A DNA stretch of 17,917 bases from JALHQU01 sp043745295 (lineage in GTDB: Bacteria > Planctomycetota > Planctomycetia > Gemmatales > Gemmataceae): positions 1 through 17,917 of the forward strand of contig JAYTTN010000534.1 of the NCBI GenBank assembly GCA_043745295.1, in the 5' to 3' direction. The position numbers and the translations under genes are program-made. The notes under the pieces were generated by a model. It was not told the origin of the DNA and made no database searches. It saw nothing but the letters and a program-made list of their open reading frames with translations. This document shows positions 1 to 6,600 of the stretch, piece after piece (the stretch's first letter is position 1; each line of letters starts with the position of its first letter).

Positions 1-192
1 GACGAGGCGGTGAAGCCAGCCGGCATCCCCGCACCGCTTGACGCTGCCGAGTTCGTTCCGCTGGCAGATGGCGGCGGTGCCATCGGTGGCGACGAGGCAC
101 CAATCGACCTTCTGGCACACCGGGCAGGGGTTCGAGGGGGAGACGCGGGCGAAGTCGTCGTGTGAGTTCGAGTAGGTCGTAACCTTCGACAT
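1..192 (-). CDS. N-terminus of zinc-finger primase-like protein (partial)
   Basis: The ATG at 192 is preceded by a good ribosome binding site (AAAGGAA about 10 bases upstream), and the frame stays open for 64 codons to the window edge, so only the N-terminus is seen. The visible protein has a cysteine-rich block: CPVC near residues 28-31, then DWC, then IC. It ends in a CGDAGWLHRL stretch. Spaced CxxC/DWC/IC motifs of this kind occur at the N-terminus of primase- or helicase-like replication proteins of phages and integrative elements in planctomycetes, where they bind zinc. The catalytic part lies outside the window, so the primase label is an inference from the finger alone. It lies downstream of, and on the same strand as, the excisionase-like gene at 343-540, which supports a mobile-element setting. 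Confidence 0.6.
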   Translation of the reverse strand, partial: MSKVTTYSNSHDDFARVSPSNPCPVCQKVDWCLVATDGTAAICQRNELGSVKRCGDAGWLHRLV

Positions 193-210
193 GTGGTGAG
201 TTCCTTTGAC

Positions 211-275
211 GGCCCGCGTCACCCAACGGGCCGGACCTTGTCGTGAAGGTTCCGGCCCGTTCGCGTGGGCGAACG
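211..275. other. Cluster of strong, partly competing hairpins
   Basis: Three dyads lie between the excisionase-like gene and the primase-like gene. The central one (228-258) has a stem of 12 pairs with one bulged T and a GTCGTG loop. The right one (258-275) is CGTTCGC/GCGAACG around a GTGG loop. The left one (211-232) is GGCCCG/CGGGCC and shares bases with the central stem, so the two exclude each other. No T-run follows on either strand, so this is not a classical terminator. On the minus strand it would lie in the leader of the primase-like gene, where alternative folding could act as attenuation or a translation control; that role is inference. Confidence 0.4.
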
Positions 276-342
276 TTGAGGGCGCGTCGGGTTGTGGGTG
301 GGTCAGGTTGTGGGGGATCATCAGGTTCGCCGCTCGGCGGAG

Positions 343-540
343 TTACCGGCGGCGTTCGGTGGATTCGTTGATCCAGCGGAGGACCGCTTCGCGGTTCCAC
401 CGGACGAGCTTGCCAAGGCGAATCGGGGCGGGCAGGTCGCCAGCATCGCGCAACCGCCAGACGTGGCGGCGGGAACAGCCGAGGAGGCGGGCGAGGTCGT
501 CCACAGTCAGCAGCATCGGCACCGCAGCAGCAGAGTCCAT
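343..540 (-). CDS. AlpA/excisionase-type helix-turn-helix protein
   Basis: This is a 65-residue protein made almost entirely of one MerR-like winged helix-turn-helix. The segment from about residue 10 (LLTVDDLARLLGCSRRHVWR) is the helix-turn-helix, followed by the wing (LPAPIRLGKLVRWNREAVLRWI) that closes this fold. Proteins of this size and pattern are annotated as AlpA-like regulators or excisionases and bind DNA to steer integration or excision, or to activate element genes. I chose the ATG at 540 because GGAG lies 11 bases upstream; the open frame could extend to 597 without ribosome-site support. It precedes the primase-like gene by about 150 bases on the same strand. Which of the two roles it has cannot be told from sequence. 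Confidence 0.8.
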   Translation of the reverse strand: MDSAAAVPMLLTVDDLARLLGCSRRHVWRLRDAGDLPAPIRLGKLVRWNREAVLRWINESTERRR

Positions 541-554
541 CAACAGTTCTCCAG

Positions 555-667
555 GGGGTGAAATCTCGTGGTTTGCTCCCGATTCCGTCACAGCCACCGT
601 CCCTCACCGTCATCCCGCCGGTCGCACACGGGGTGAAATCTCGTGGTTTGCTCCCGGTTCAGTCACA
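555..667. repeat. Direct repeat pair of 38 bp, 75 bp apart
   Basis: Two near-identical copies, 555-592 and 630-667, begin GGGGTGAAATCTCGTGG and end GTCACA. They differ at two positions. They start just upstream of the excisionase-like gene and lead into the longer repeats to the right, which carry a related GGGTGACA block. They could be binding sites for the neighbouring helix-turn-helix protein or the degenerate start of the same array; I cannot tell which. Confidence 0.7.
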
Positions 668-677
668 TGGCTCTACG

Positions 678-1063
678 CCCATACGTTCCGTCGGACTCAT
701 TCCGGTGGGAGGTCGCGGCACCGAGGGAAGTCGTTTCCCCGCGCGGCGCAGTTGGTTCCGTCCGCCGGTCGGACTCCCGTTACTCCTCATCCCGTTGGTC
801 GGAGCCGTCACCTCACGCAAGTAATCCCGCCGGGGTGACAGACTCGCGACTTCTACCACAGTGCCCTGCCCCCATACGTTCCGGCGGACTCGTTCCGATG
901 GGAGGTCGCGGCACCGAGGGAGGTTGTTTCCCCGCGCGACGTAGTCGGTTCCGTCCGGCGGTCGCAACTCCTTCTACACTTCATCCCGTTGGTCGGAGGA
1001 CGCCGTTCGCCGCACAGGTAATCCCGTCGGGGTGACAGACTCCGCGACTTCCGCGAATCGACC
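678..1063. repeat. Two tandem copies of a ~193-bp non-coding repeat
   Basis: Unit 1 starts at 678 and unit 2 at 871, both with CCCATACGTTCCG. They stay alignable to the GGGTGACAGACTC block (833 and 1030) and the GCGACTTC that follows. Roughly four of five bases agree by eye. Substitutions and small indels are spread without three-base periodicity, and no frame shows the GC-rich third positions of the real genes here, so the unit is probably non-coding. Small stems are kept in both units, for example CCCAT pairing with ATGGG in unit 2 and with GTGGG in unit 1, and GGGAA/GGGAG pairing with TTCCC, which hints at a structured RNA or protein-bound DNA. More diverged traces continue to about 1250. 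Confidence 0.7.
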
Positions 1064-1924
1064 CAGAGTGGGCTGCCCTCGCTCCGTGAATTCCGTCGGA
1101 CTCGGGGCCGCCGCAGCGGGCGGCACGGCGGGTGGTCAACTCCTCACGCCCAATACGTTTGGGGGAACAGGTTCCGGTGCGACCCCTCTAGGCTGTCCGA
1201 TTCGGACGCTTGCACGGCGGAGTTGGGCGGCCATACCCAGCGGGTGACACCGACCCAAGGAGCAACGTCAGACCGCCGCATTCGCCCGTCGTCTCCCGGC
1301 GGCACGCGGTGACATCCACCTACCCGACTATGACAAGGTTTCTGAAGTCCGCCACCGCCCCGGCGATTTTTTCCGGGGGGCGTGGCGCGTGGCTGGTTAC
1401 CGAGTTCGGGGCACGCTTGGGAAGCAGACGAAGTGCAGGAGCAGGCCGAGTTCAGGTCCGTATGGCGAGGAGCGAAACGGAGTTCCCGATCAGCCGTGAT
1501 CGTAACGGGAGAAAAGCCTCTCGGACCGGTTGCGGGCAGGGGAACAATCGGTCATAGTGTCGGGTCGAATTCCACATCGCTGGGTCGCGTCACCCAACGA
1601 ACCGCTACCGGCGGAGGGAAACAGCGCCGATTTTTAGGTCCGTCTCTGCTCGCCCCCCAGGTGAGCGGCTCTCGCGATTTTTTCAAAAATGAGGGATTTC
1701 GGTTCGATCCGGACGGAGAACCATCCGTTTGAACTGAAGCGAGCGGAAAGTGATTCGCAGAGAGGGCTTCATACCATCGCCCACAAAAAAACGGTTCATC
1801 CGACAAGGACGCTCAAGGGCCTGCTGCTGATGCTACTCCAGGTGGCGGTCGAGTAGTTCGCCTTACGCGAAGGAATCCCGTCCTAACTACAGCTTCCAGA
1901 GGAACTTCAGTCGATGCCAGATGA
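1064..1924. other. Gene-poor stretch with diverged repeats and hairpins
   Basis: No open frame here has the codon bias of the surrounding genes. Up to about 1250 there are decayed echoes of the repeat unit (CCCAATACGTT at 1149, GGGTGACA at 1242). At 1351-1386 there is a hairpin with a CCCCGG/CCGGGG core around a T-rich loop, extended by an outer GCCAC/GTGGC pairing. At about 1650-1670 there is a GCTCGCC/GGTGAGC stem, and a T6 run follows a few bases later at 1678-1683. The phrase CG-ATTTTT recurs near 1364, 1632 and 1676. A 55-codon open frame (1689-1856) exists but lacks a ribosome site. I see no convincing gene. Confidence 0.5.
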
Positions 1925-2191
1925 GTGCTAAACTTGGGGACTACCGACACGGCCGAGGGATCGCTGGACGGCACGAACTACACCGCCCTCTCCTTCATGG
2001 ACCGGTCGGTCTACGCCGACGACGCGGACGCCGACCTGCCCTCGCAGTCGGCCGGCAAGCTCATGGGACTGAACTGCTCCGGCCTGGTCAAGGTGAAACT
2101 CGCCGCGACCGCTTGGTTCAGCGGGACGATGGGGGTAATCAGCAAGGGTGCAGCCGGCTGCCGCTGCACAGATCGCCGGCGGCTGAGTTGA
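1925..2191 (+). pseudogene. Coding relic of an unidentified protein
   Basis: The frame from a GTG at 1925 to the stop at 2189-2191 encodes 88 residues. From about codon 8 to codon 80 almost every third base is G or C, as in the intact genes nearby, so this DNA has been under coding selection. The sequence reads like a beta-rich domain (GTNYTALSFMDRSVYADD, then GLVKVKLAATAWFSGTMGVI), loosely like phage-type or cell-surface hypothetical proteins that describe a value with a measured mean. It lacks an N-terminal part and a clear ribosome site, and its last codons lose the bias, so it is probably a fragment of a larger gene in decaying element DNA. I do not recognise the family. Confidence 0.4.
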
Positions 2192-2328
2192 CCCGACCGG
2201 GGAGGGGCGGCCGCCACCCCTCCCCACTGCGGTCATTCGCCGACCACCGTCACGCCGTACGGGACCGCCGTCCTCCCGTCGTCTGCCTATTTACAGCAGC
2301 AGTCTTCCATCGCTGTCCTCCGGTGTGT

Positions 2329-2709
2329 TTAGGCCATCTCCAGGTCGAGCAGGTCGTTGCGGCGGCTGTCGTCCGCGTCCGGCGGCAGCAGGGCCATAAT
2401 GCGGGCGGCCACTCGCTCGACGGCCCAGATTGCTTCCTTCAGGCTATCGAGTACGTCTTTTCGGCTCTCGCCCCGCGTGCCGAGGAGCATGGCCGCCGCC
2501 GTGTCGGGGTCGAGGCGGAACCCGTGGTACCACCAGTCGCCGACGTACCCCATCGACTCTTTCGGATCTTCCGTCATCCTCGCCCGCGCCGCTGCCACCA
2601 CCTCGGCCGGCACGCCGGGGGTGAAGCGGTCGATCATCGGGTCGTCCGGGTCGTGCCGACTGAGGCCGAGGAAGGTCACCTCCCCCCGCGCGAACACGTA
2701 CATCGCCAT
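2329..2709 (-). CDS. Conserved-looking hypothetical protein
   Basis: The product is 126 residues, soluble, with no signal peptide or membrane segment. It starts MAMYVFARGEVTFLGLSRHD, has an aromatic centre (GYVGDWWYHGFRLD) and ends in a helix that is charged at intervals. The strong third-position GC bias says it is a real gene, but I do not recognise a family. The frame opens at a TTG (2733) that overlaps the stop of the small gene upstream. However, a GAGGAGGG ribosome site lies inside that extension, 11 to 12 bases before the ATG at 2709, so I start there. With the neighbours at 2730-2882 and 2964-5987 it forms a same-strand run that could be one transcript starting ahead of the kinase. 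Confidence 0.65.
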   Translation of the reverse strand: MAMYVFARGEVTFLGLSRHDPDDPMIDRFTPGVPAEVVAAARARMTEDPKESMGYVGDWWYHGFRLDPDTAAAMLLGTRGESRKDVLDSLKEAIWAVERVAARIMALLPPDADDSRRNDLLDLEMA

Positions 2710-2729
2710 GCTTGACTCGCCCTCCTCGC

Positions 2730-2882
2730 TCAAATGAAAGAAGACGCCGCCGCCTCCAGCGCCGCCACGGTCGGGTAGGTCGCGGCCCAGGACTGGTAGT
2801 CCGGGTCGAGGGGGTGCGTCTTCGGGAACGGGAATACGAGCGTCAAGCTGCCGTCCGTCACGCCGAGCCGCCGTTTGATCAT
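2730..2882 (-). CDS. Small protein or gene remnant, 50 residues
   Basis: This short frame starts MIKRRLGVTDGSLTLVFPFP and ends EAAASSFI, with nearly every codon ending in G or C, which argues for true coding. Its TGA overlaps the TTG opening of the next frame. No ribosome site stands at the usual distance from the ATG at 2882; a GGAGGGG lies about 20 bases away. The frame is also open upstream of the ATG back to the TAG of the kinase gene at 2964-2966, with plausible residues (GGDRIFGR). The gene may therefore be a 3' remnant whose original N-terminus was replaced when the kinase gene arrived, or it may use a non-standard start. Function unknown. Confidence 0.45.
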   Translation of the reverse strand: MIKRRLGVTDGSLTLVFPFPKTHPLDPDYQSWAATYPTVAALEAAASSFI

Positions 2883-2963
2883 CCGGCCGAAGATCCGGTC
2901 CCCTCCGCTCCGTAGCCCGCTCCCTCCGCTCGCGAAGCCCAGAGCGGCTCCGCCGCCTGCCGG

Positions 2964-5900
2964 CTATTCACCAGACGGAACTGCGGCGAGTCGAAAGCCT
3001 AAGTCGTTGCCCCGGACGCCCGGCGCGTACCCGTTCCGGCACGCCGCACGGCAGCGCCTGGAATTGCGGAACCAGCTCCCGCCCCGGCTCACCCGGAACG
3101 AGCCGCTTTCCGGCCCCGTCGAATCCTCCTTCGGCGACTTCGCGTAATATCCCTCATCGCACCAATCCGCGCACCAATCCCACACATTCCCGTGCATGTC
3201 GTGCAGGCCCCACTCGTTCGCCTTCAGTTGCCCCACCGGGTGCGTCTCAGCCCCACCGTTCCCGCTGAACCAACCCACCGCCATCAACGCCCCCTCTCCA
3301 TCCCCGCTGTGGTACTCCGTGGTCGTCCCCGCACGACAGGCGTACTCCCACTCCGCCTCGGTCGGCAAACGAAGTTCAATACCCGTCTTCCCCTTCAACG
3401 CCACGCAATATGCCACCGCGTCGTCCCAACTCACCTGCTCCACCGGCAGCGTATCGCCCTTGAAGTGGCTCGGGTTCTTCCCCATTACCGCCTGATACTG
3501 CGCCTGCGTGACGGGGTGAATGCCCATCCAGAACCCTTTCGTCAGCGTCACCTCGTGCTGCTGCTCGTCGTTCTGCCGCTCCTCCTCCGACGCCGGGCTG
3601 CCCATCAGGAACGTTCCCCGCGGGCACCACGCGAACGCCATCGTCACCCCGCCTGGCAGAGTGATTTCGTGCTTGTCGCCGGCCTGCATGGATCGCACTG
3701 CCGGTTCCCCCCAAGCCTTTGGGAGTACCAGCCGCGTCTTGCACTTGTTGCATGTCCCCGACTTTCCTGCATCCGCCGGCTTGAACTTCAGCGACGCCAC
3801 GCACGCTGCGTTCGGGCATACGATCCGCCACATCACCGGCTCCGAAGGCGGAATGACCGGCACCTGCGGAATCACCACCTCCACCTCCACCTTCGGCGCG
3901 AGCTTGACTGTGTCCGCAGGCGGTGAGGCAGGCTTGGCGGGAGCCACCGGCGTTGCCGGGGGAAGTGGGGCCGGGATCACCGGCGCACTAACGACCCGCC
4001 GTTCACCGGCGGCCAGCGCGGCGAGGATCGGCCCGAACCCGTGGTATCGCCCCTCATTCGGGTTCCTCGCGTCGAACTCCTCGTCCACGCACCGGGCCAA
4101 CGCGTCTGACAGCGACTCCGGCAATTGCTTCCAGTGCTTCGGCGTCGGCTGAACCGTGCCGAGCAGCGCCTCCAGCGCCGTCTTCCCGAACGCGAACACG
4201 TCCGACCACGGGCCGACCGGGAACGCCTTCTCCCCCAACTGCTCCGGGGCCGCGTACTTGATCGTCCCCGCCACCGACTTGTCCCGCGTGGCCCGCAGCG
4301 AATGCGGCACACTCAGGCTCGTCGTCCGCACCGCCGACTTCACCGCCAGCCCGAAGTCGATCACCTTCACCACCCACGCCCCGTCCGCCCGCAACACCAT
4401 CACGTTCGCCGGCTTCAAATCCCGGTGGATGACCACCCGCCGGCCAGTGTGAGCCGCGTGCAGCGCCGCCGCGATCCGGCCGAACACCGCCAAGAAGTCC
4501 GCCAGGCTCAACTTCCCGTGCCGGGCCAAATGGTCCTCGAGCGTCACCCCAGGGAAGTACTCCATCGCCAGGAACGGCCGCGCCTGCCCGTCCACGTCCG
4601 CGAACCCGTGATCCAGCACCCGGATGATGCCGTCGTGATGCACCGCCTTCAGCATGTTCGCCTCCCCGAAGATGTCCTTCAGGGGCCTGTCCAGGTCCGT
4701 CTCCCGGAACGTCTTCACCGCGCACACCTCCTCGTTCCCGTCGTCGTCGAACGAGATCGTGTTCCGGCACTTCAGCACCACCCCGAACGCCCCCGCCCCC
4801 AGGATGCCGTCGATGGCGTAGTGCTTCGGCACCGGCCGGAACCGCTTGCCGTCCACGGCGACGGCCCGATTCAGCGCAGCCAGCGCCGCGTCCCACGCCT
4901 TTAGCTCGCAGGAGTCCTTGAACTGCTTGTACGCCGCGTCCGCTTCAGCCTGGGTGTCCGCCGACTCCATTGCGGCCCCGGCGGCGGCGGCATGCGCTGT
5001 CTCGGCGTCGGCGAACTGCCCGGCAGCGGCCAGGCCGTCACCCAGCAGCGATTGTAACTCGGCGTCCACCAGTTCCGCCGGTTGGTCCCGTAGCCGGTCC
5101 CGCAGCTTCCGTAGCCGCTGAAGCTCCGCCTCGTTCGTCACCGACACCCGCAACGGCGACTCCGGCTTCGTCGCCACTTGGTTCGCGTCCCGGAACTGCT
5201 GGAGTTCGGCCAGGATCGCATCGAGGGTCGCGTCGGTTGTGGCGAACCACCCGCCGAGCGTCTCGAACAGGGTGTCAAACCGATCCGCCAACGCCTGTTC
5301 CAAGTTGGCGAACCCGGCTTGCTGCTTCTGGCTGAGCAAGCCGAGACGGTCGTGGGTGAGTGCGCGGGCGAGTTCCGCGTGAGTGGCGATCTGTCGGCGG
5401 AGGAAGTAGGCGAACGCGGCGGCCAGCAGCGGCGTGCCACCGCCCGGAGGGGCCAGCGTCAGGACTTGCGCCAGGTGCGGGGCGTCCGCCTTCAGGTCGT
5501 CGGCGATGCACTGCACGGCGCGGATGGCATCATCGGCCACCTTCGCGGTGCTGCCGAAGCGAGTCAGGTCGAGAGATTCGAAGTAAATGTCATTCGCGCC
5601 GAGCCGCCCGGCCCGCTGTAGGCGGTTCAACTCATCGCACGCTCGCGCCCGCAACCCGGCCGGTTGGCCGTCCAGCCCGGTGTCGGCGTCAGTCACGAAC
5701 GCCCGGATTTGGGCCTGCACCGCCTTCATGTCGCCGTCGCGGAACAACCCCTTGATGCGGCCAAGCAGCGTATCCCCCGCCATTGCCAGCCCGACCGCCT
5801 GCCAGGCGCGATCGTTCGCGGCTGCAATGGTTTTCGGCAACGCGGCGGAGTGGTCGGTGAAACGCGACTTCACCCAATTAGCTAGCCCATCGACGGGAAC

Positions 5901-5987
5901 GTCGAGGATCGCCTTCAGCCCGACCCAGATTAGTGGTCCGGTGGATGTCTTCATGCCGGCCTTCAACGCGGTCGTGACGGTGGCCAT
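2964..5987 (-). CDS. Ser/Thr protein kinase fused to FGE-sulfatase domain
   Basis: This 1007-residue protein has four parts. Residues 1-300 are an uncharacterised helical region. Residues about 300-385 are alanine-rich helices resembling tetratricopeptide pairs. Residues 390-660 are a Hanks-type kinase with an intact active site: glycine loop GAGAFG (397-402), AVK lysine 425, HRDLKPAN (521-528), DFG (544-546) and APE (580-582). After a proline-rich linker there is a four-cysteine zinc ribbon (C724, C729, C746, C749). Residues 785-1002 form a formylglycine-generating-enzyme/sulfatase-modifying-factor domain (FLMGSP, LPTEAEWEYACRAG, GNVWDWC, RGGSW, GFRL). FGE folds in such fusions often act as binding modules. 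No membrane segment is obvious, so it is probably cytoplasmic. GGAG lies 11 bases before the ATG. It likely phosphorylates partner proteins; the substrate is unknown. Confidence 0.92.
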   Translation of the reverse strand: MATVTTALKAGMKTSTGPLIWVGLKAILDVPVDGLANWVKSRFTDHSAALPKTIAAANDRAWQAVGLAMAGDTLLGRIKGLFRDGDMKAVQAQIRAFVTDADTGLDGQPAGLRARACDELNRLQRAGRLGANDIYFESLDLTRFGSTAKVADDAIRAVQCIADDLKADAPHLAQVLTLAPPGGGTPLLAAAFAYFLRRQIATHAELARALTHDRLGLLSQKQQAGFANLEQALADRFDTLFETLGGWFATTDATLDAILAELQQFRDANQVATKPESPLRVSVTNEAELQRLRKLRDRLRDQPAELVDAELQSLLGDGLAAAGQFADAETAHAAAAGAAMESADTQAEADAAYKQFKDSCELKAWDAALAALNRAVAVDGKRFRPVPKHYAIDGILGAGAFGVVLKCRNTISFDDDGNEEVCAVKTFRETDLDRPLKDIFGEANMLKAVHHDGIIRVLDHGFADVDGQARPFLAMEYFPGVTLEDHLARHGKLSLADFLAVFGRIAAALHAAHTGRRVVIHRDLKPANVMVLRADGAWVVKVIDFGLAVKSAVRTTSLSVPHSLRATRDKSVAGTIKYAAPEQLGEKAFPVGPWSDVFAFGKTALEALLGTVQPTPKHWKQLPESLSDALARCVDEEFDARNPNEGRYHGFGPILAALAAGERRVVSAPVIPAPLPPATPVAPAKPASPPADTVKLAPKVEVEVVIPQVPVIPPSEPVMWRIVCPNAACVASLKFKPADAGKSGTCNKCKTRLVLPKAWGEPAVRSMQAGDKHEITLPGGVTMAFAWCPRGTFLMGSPASEEERQNDEQQHEVTLTKGFWMGIHPVTQAQYQAVMGKNPSHFKGDTLPVEQVSWDDAVAYCVALKGKTGIELRLPTEAEWEYACRAGTTTEYHSGDGEGALMAVGWFSGNGGAETHPVGQLKANEWGLHDMHGNVWDWCADWCDEGYYAKSPKEDSTGPESGSFRVSRGGSWFRNSRRCRAACRNGYAPGVRGNDLGFRLAAVPSGE

Positions 5988-6012
5988 CGGGGCGACTCCG
6001 GTAGCGGGAACG

Positions 6013-6053
6013 CCAACCGGTGCCGCATGATCGCTTCATCTGGCACCAGTTGG
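6013..6053. promoter_or_regulatory. Operator-like dyad upstream of the kinase
   Basis: CCAACCGGTGCC (6013-6024) and GGCACCAGTTGG (6042-6053) are inverted copies with a single mismatch, separated by 17 bases. The dyad covers the expected transcription start of the promoter at 6055-6083. It could bind a dimeric repressor or, as RNA, form a leader hairpin before the kinase gene. Confidence 0.4.
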
Positions 6054-6054
6054 C

Positions 6055-6083
6055 ATTTTAGGGACGCGATGGGATTTTACCAA
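6055..6083 (-). promoter_or_regulatory. Candidate sigma-70 promoter for the kinase gene
   Basis: On the minus strand TTGGTA (6083-6078) and TAAAAT (6060-6055) are exactly 17 bases apart. They match the -35 consensus at four of six bases and the -10 at five of six. This stands out in otherwise GC-rich DNA and lies about 70 bases before the kinase start. Predicted transcription start is near 6047, inside the dyad. Confidence 0.45.
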
Positions 6084-6218
6084 GAACCGACGACAGCGGG
6101 TGATGCGGGCGGTGCGGGTGATAGTTCCGGCCGTCAGAAAAGAGCGAACCTGCTTCCCGCTGGGGTGCTGGAACTGTGCACCAACTGGACATATCCGGAC
6201 AAGCAAACGGACCTGCTG

Positions 6219-6527
6219 TCAGGAACCCCCTTCCTTGGGAACGTCAAGGGGGCAGCGATCATCCGTGAACGACGGGACAGGCGGCGGTGTCATTCTGTCG
6301 CTGGCACCGGAGGAAGGGGCGAGCAGCGCCGCCAGTGCGGCCCGCTGGTCGGCCGGCAGTGCGGCGAGTTCGGCGAGCAACCGGGCTAGATTCGGCGGCG
6401 AACCGGGGGCGGGTGCCGGCGTCTCGGTGGGGGTTCCGTTGGGGGTTGGCACGGCGAGCGAAGGATTCCCTTGAGTTTCCAAGGGTCCGGCGGTGGGGGT
6501 CACTGGTTCAAATCCAGTAGCGTCCAC
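6219..6527 (-). CDS. Small ORF starting inside the tRNA fragment
   Basis: The frame starts MDATGFEPVTPTAG, the typical antisense reading of a tRNA T-arm and acceptor strand, so the first dozen residues are dictated by the tRNA fragment. The rest is different. A helical stretch ending LARLLAELAALPADQRAALAALL has strong third-position GC bias and looks truly coded. Such tails are seen at the ends of integrases and other genes that cross an attachment site in planctomycetes. I infer that the element reached its tRNA target while this frame was being read outward, leaving a chimeric or truncated product. There is no catalytic integrase motif. Function unknown, and the start is uncertain. Confidence 0.35.
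   Translation of the reverse strand: MDATGFEPVTPTAGPLETQGNPSLAVPTPNGTPTETPAPAPGSPPNLARLLAELAALPADQRAALAALLAPSSGASDRMTPPPVPSFTDDRCPLDVPKEGGS
6502..6526 (+). tRNA. tRNA 3'-end fragment, likely attachment site
   Basis: ACTGG-TTCAAAT-CCAGT is a perfect five-pair T-arm with the conserved TTCAAAT loop. AGCGTCC and a discriminator A follow, as in the 3' strand of an acceptor stem. The expected 5' partner (GGACGCT) and a D-arm are absent in the 100 bases upstream, so this is not a working tRNA. A lone 3' piece is what remains at the distal end of an element integrated in a tRNA gene. Because the fragment points rightwards, the element lies to its left and the repaired tRNA should be beyond the left edge of the window. 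The isoacceptor cannot be named from this part. Confidence 0.55.
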
Positions 6528-6541
6528 TCGCCGTATCGAAC

Positions 6542-6569
6542 CGAAAGTCCTGGGTTCCCAGGGCTTTCG
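6542..6569. terminator. Strong 13-pair hairpin beyond the tRNA fragment
   Basis: CGAAAGTCCTGGG and CCCAGGGCTTTCG pair along 13 positions (one G-T pair) around two bases. It lies 16 bases after the tRNA fragment, where the terminator of the original tRNA gene would be, and also 3' of the GH2 gene. The T-run on either strand is weak (TGTTCTT on plus), so termination is likely but not certain. Confidence 0.45.
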
Positions 6570-6600
6570 ATGTTCTTATACCACCGTCCGCCGAGCCGCG

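Noticed and set aside
555..1250. CRISPR or integron cassette array
   Set aside because: Repeat units are about 195 bp and diverged, with no short identical repeats and unique spacers, no attC-type core sites and no cassette genes.
215..1599. Shared 14-base word at 215-228 and 1586-1599
   Set aside because: A match of this length is expected about once by chance in GC-rich DNA of this size.
1689..1856. 55-residue open frame (start MRDFGSIRTENHP)
   Set aside because: No ribosome site, weak codon bias except near the end, and no recognisable pattern.
2964..3130. FGE C-terminus as the variable region of a diversity-generating retroelement
   Set aside because: The RGGSW...GFRL scaffold is the kind such systems diversify, but no template copy and no reverse transcriptase is in the window, and the codons are not dominated by AAC-derived ones.
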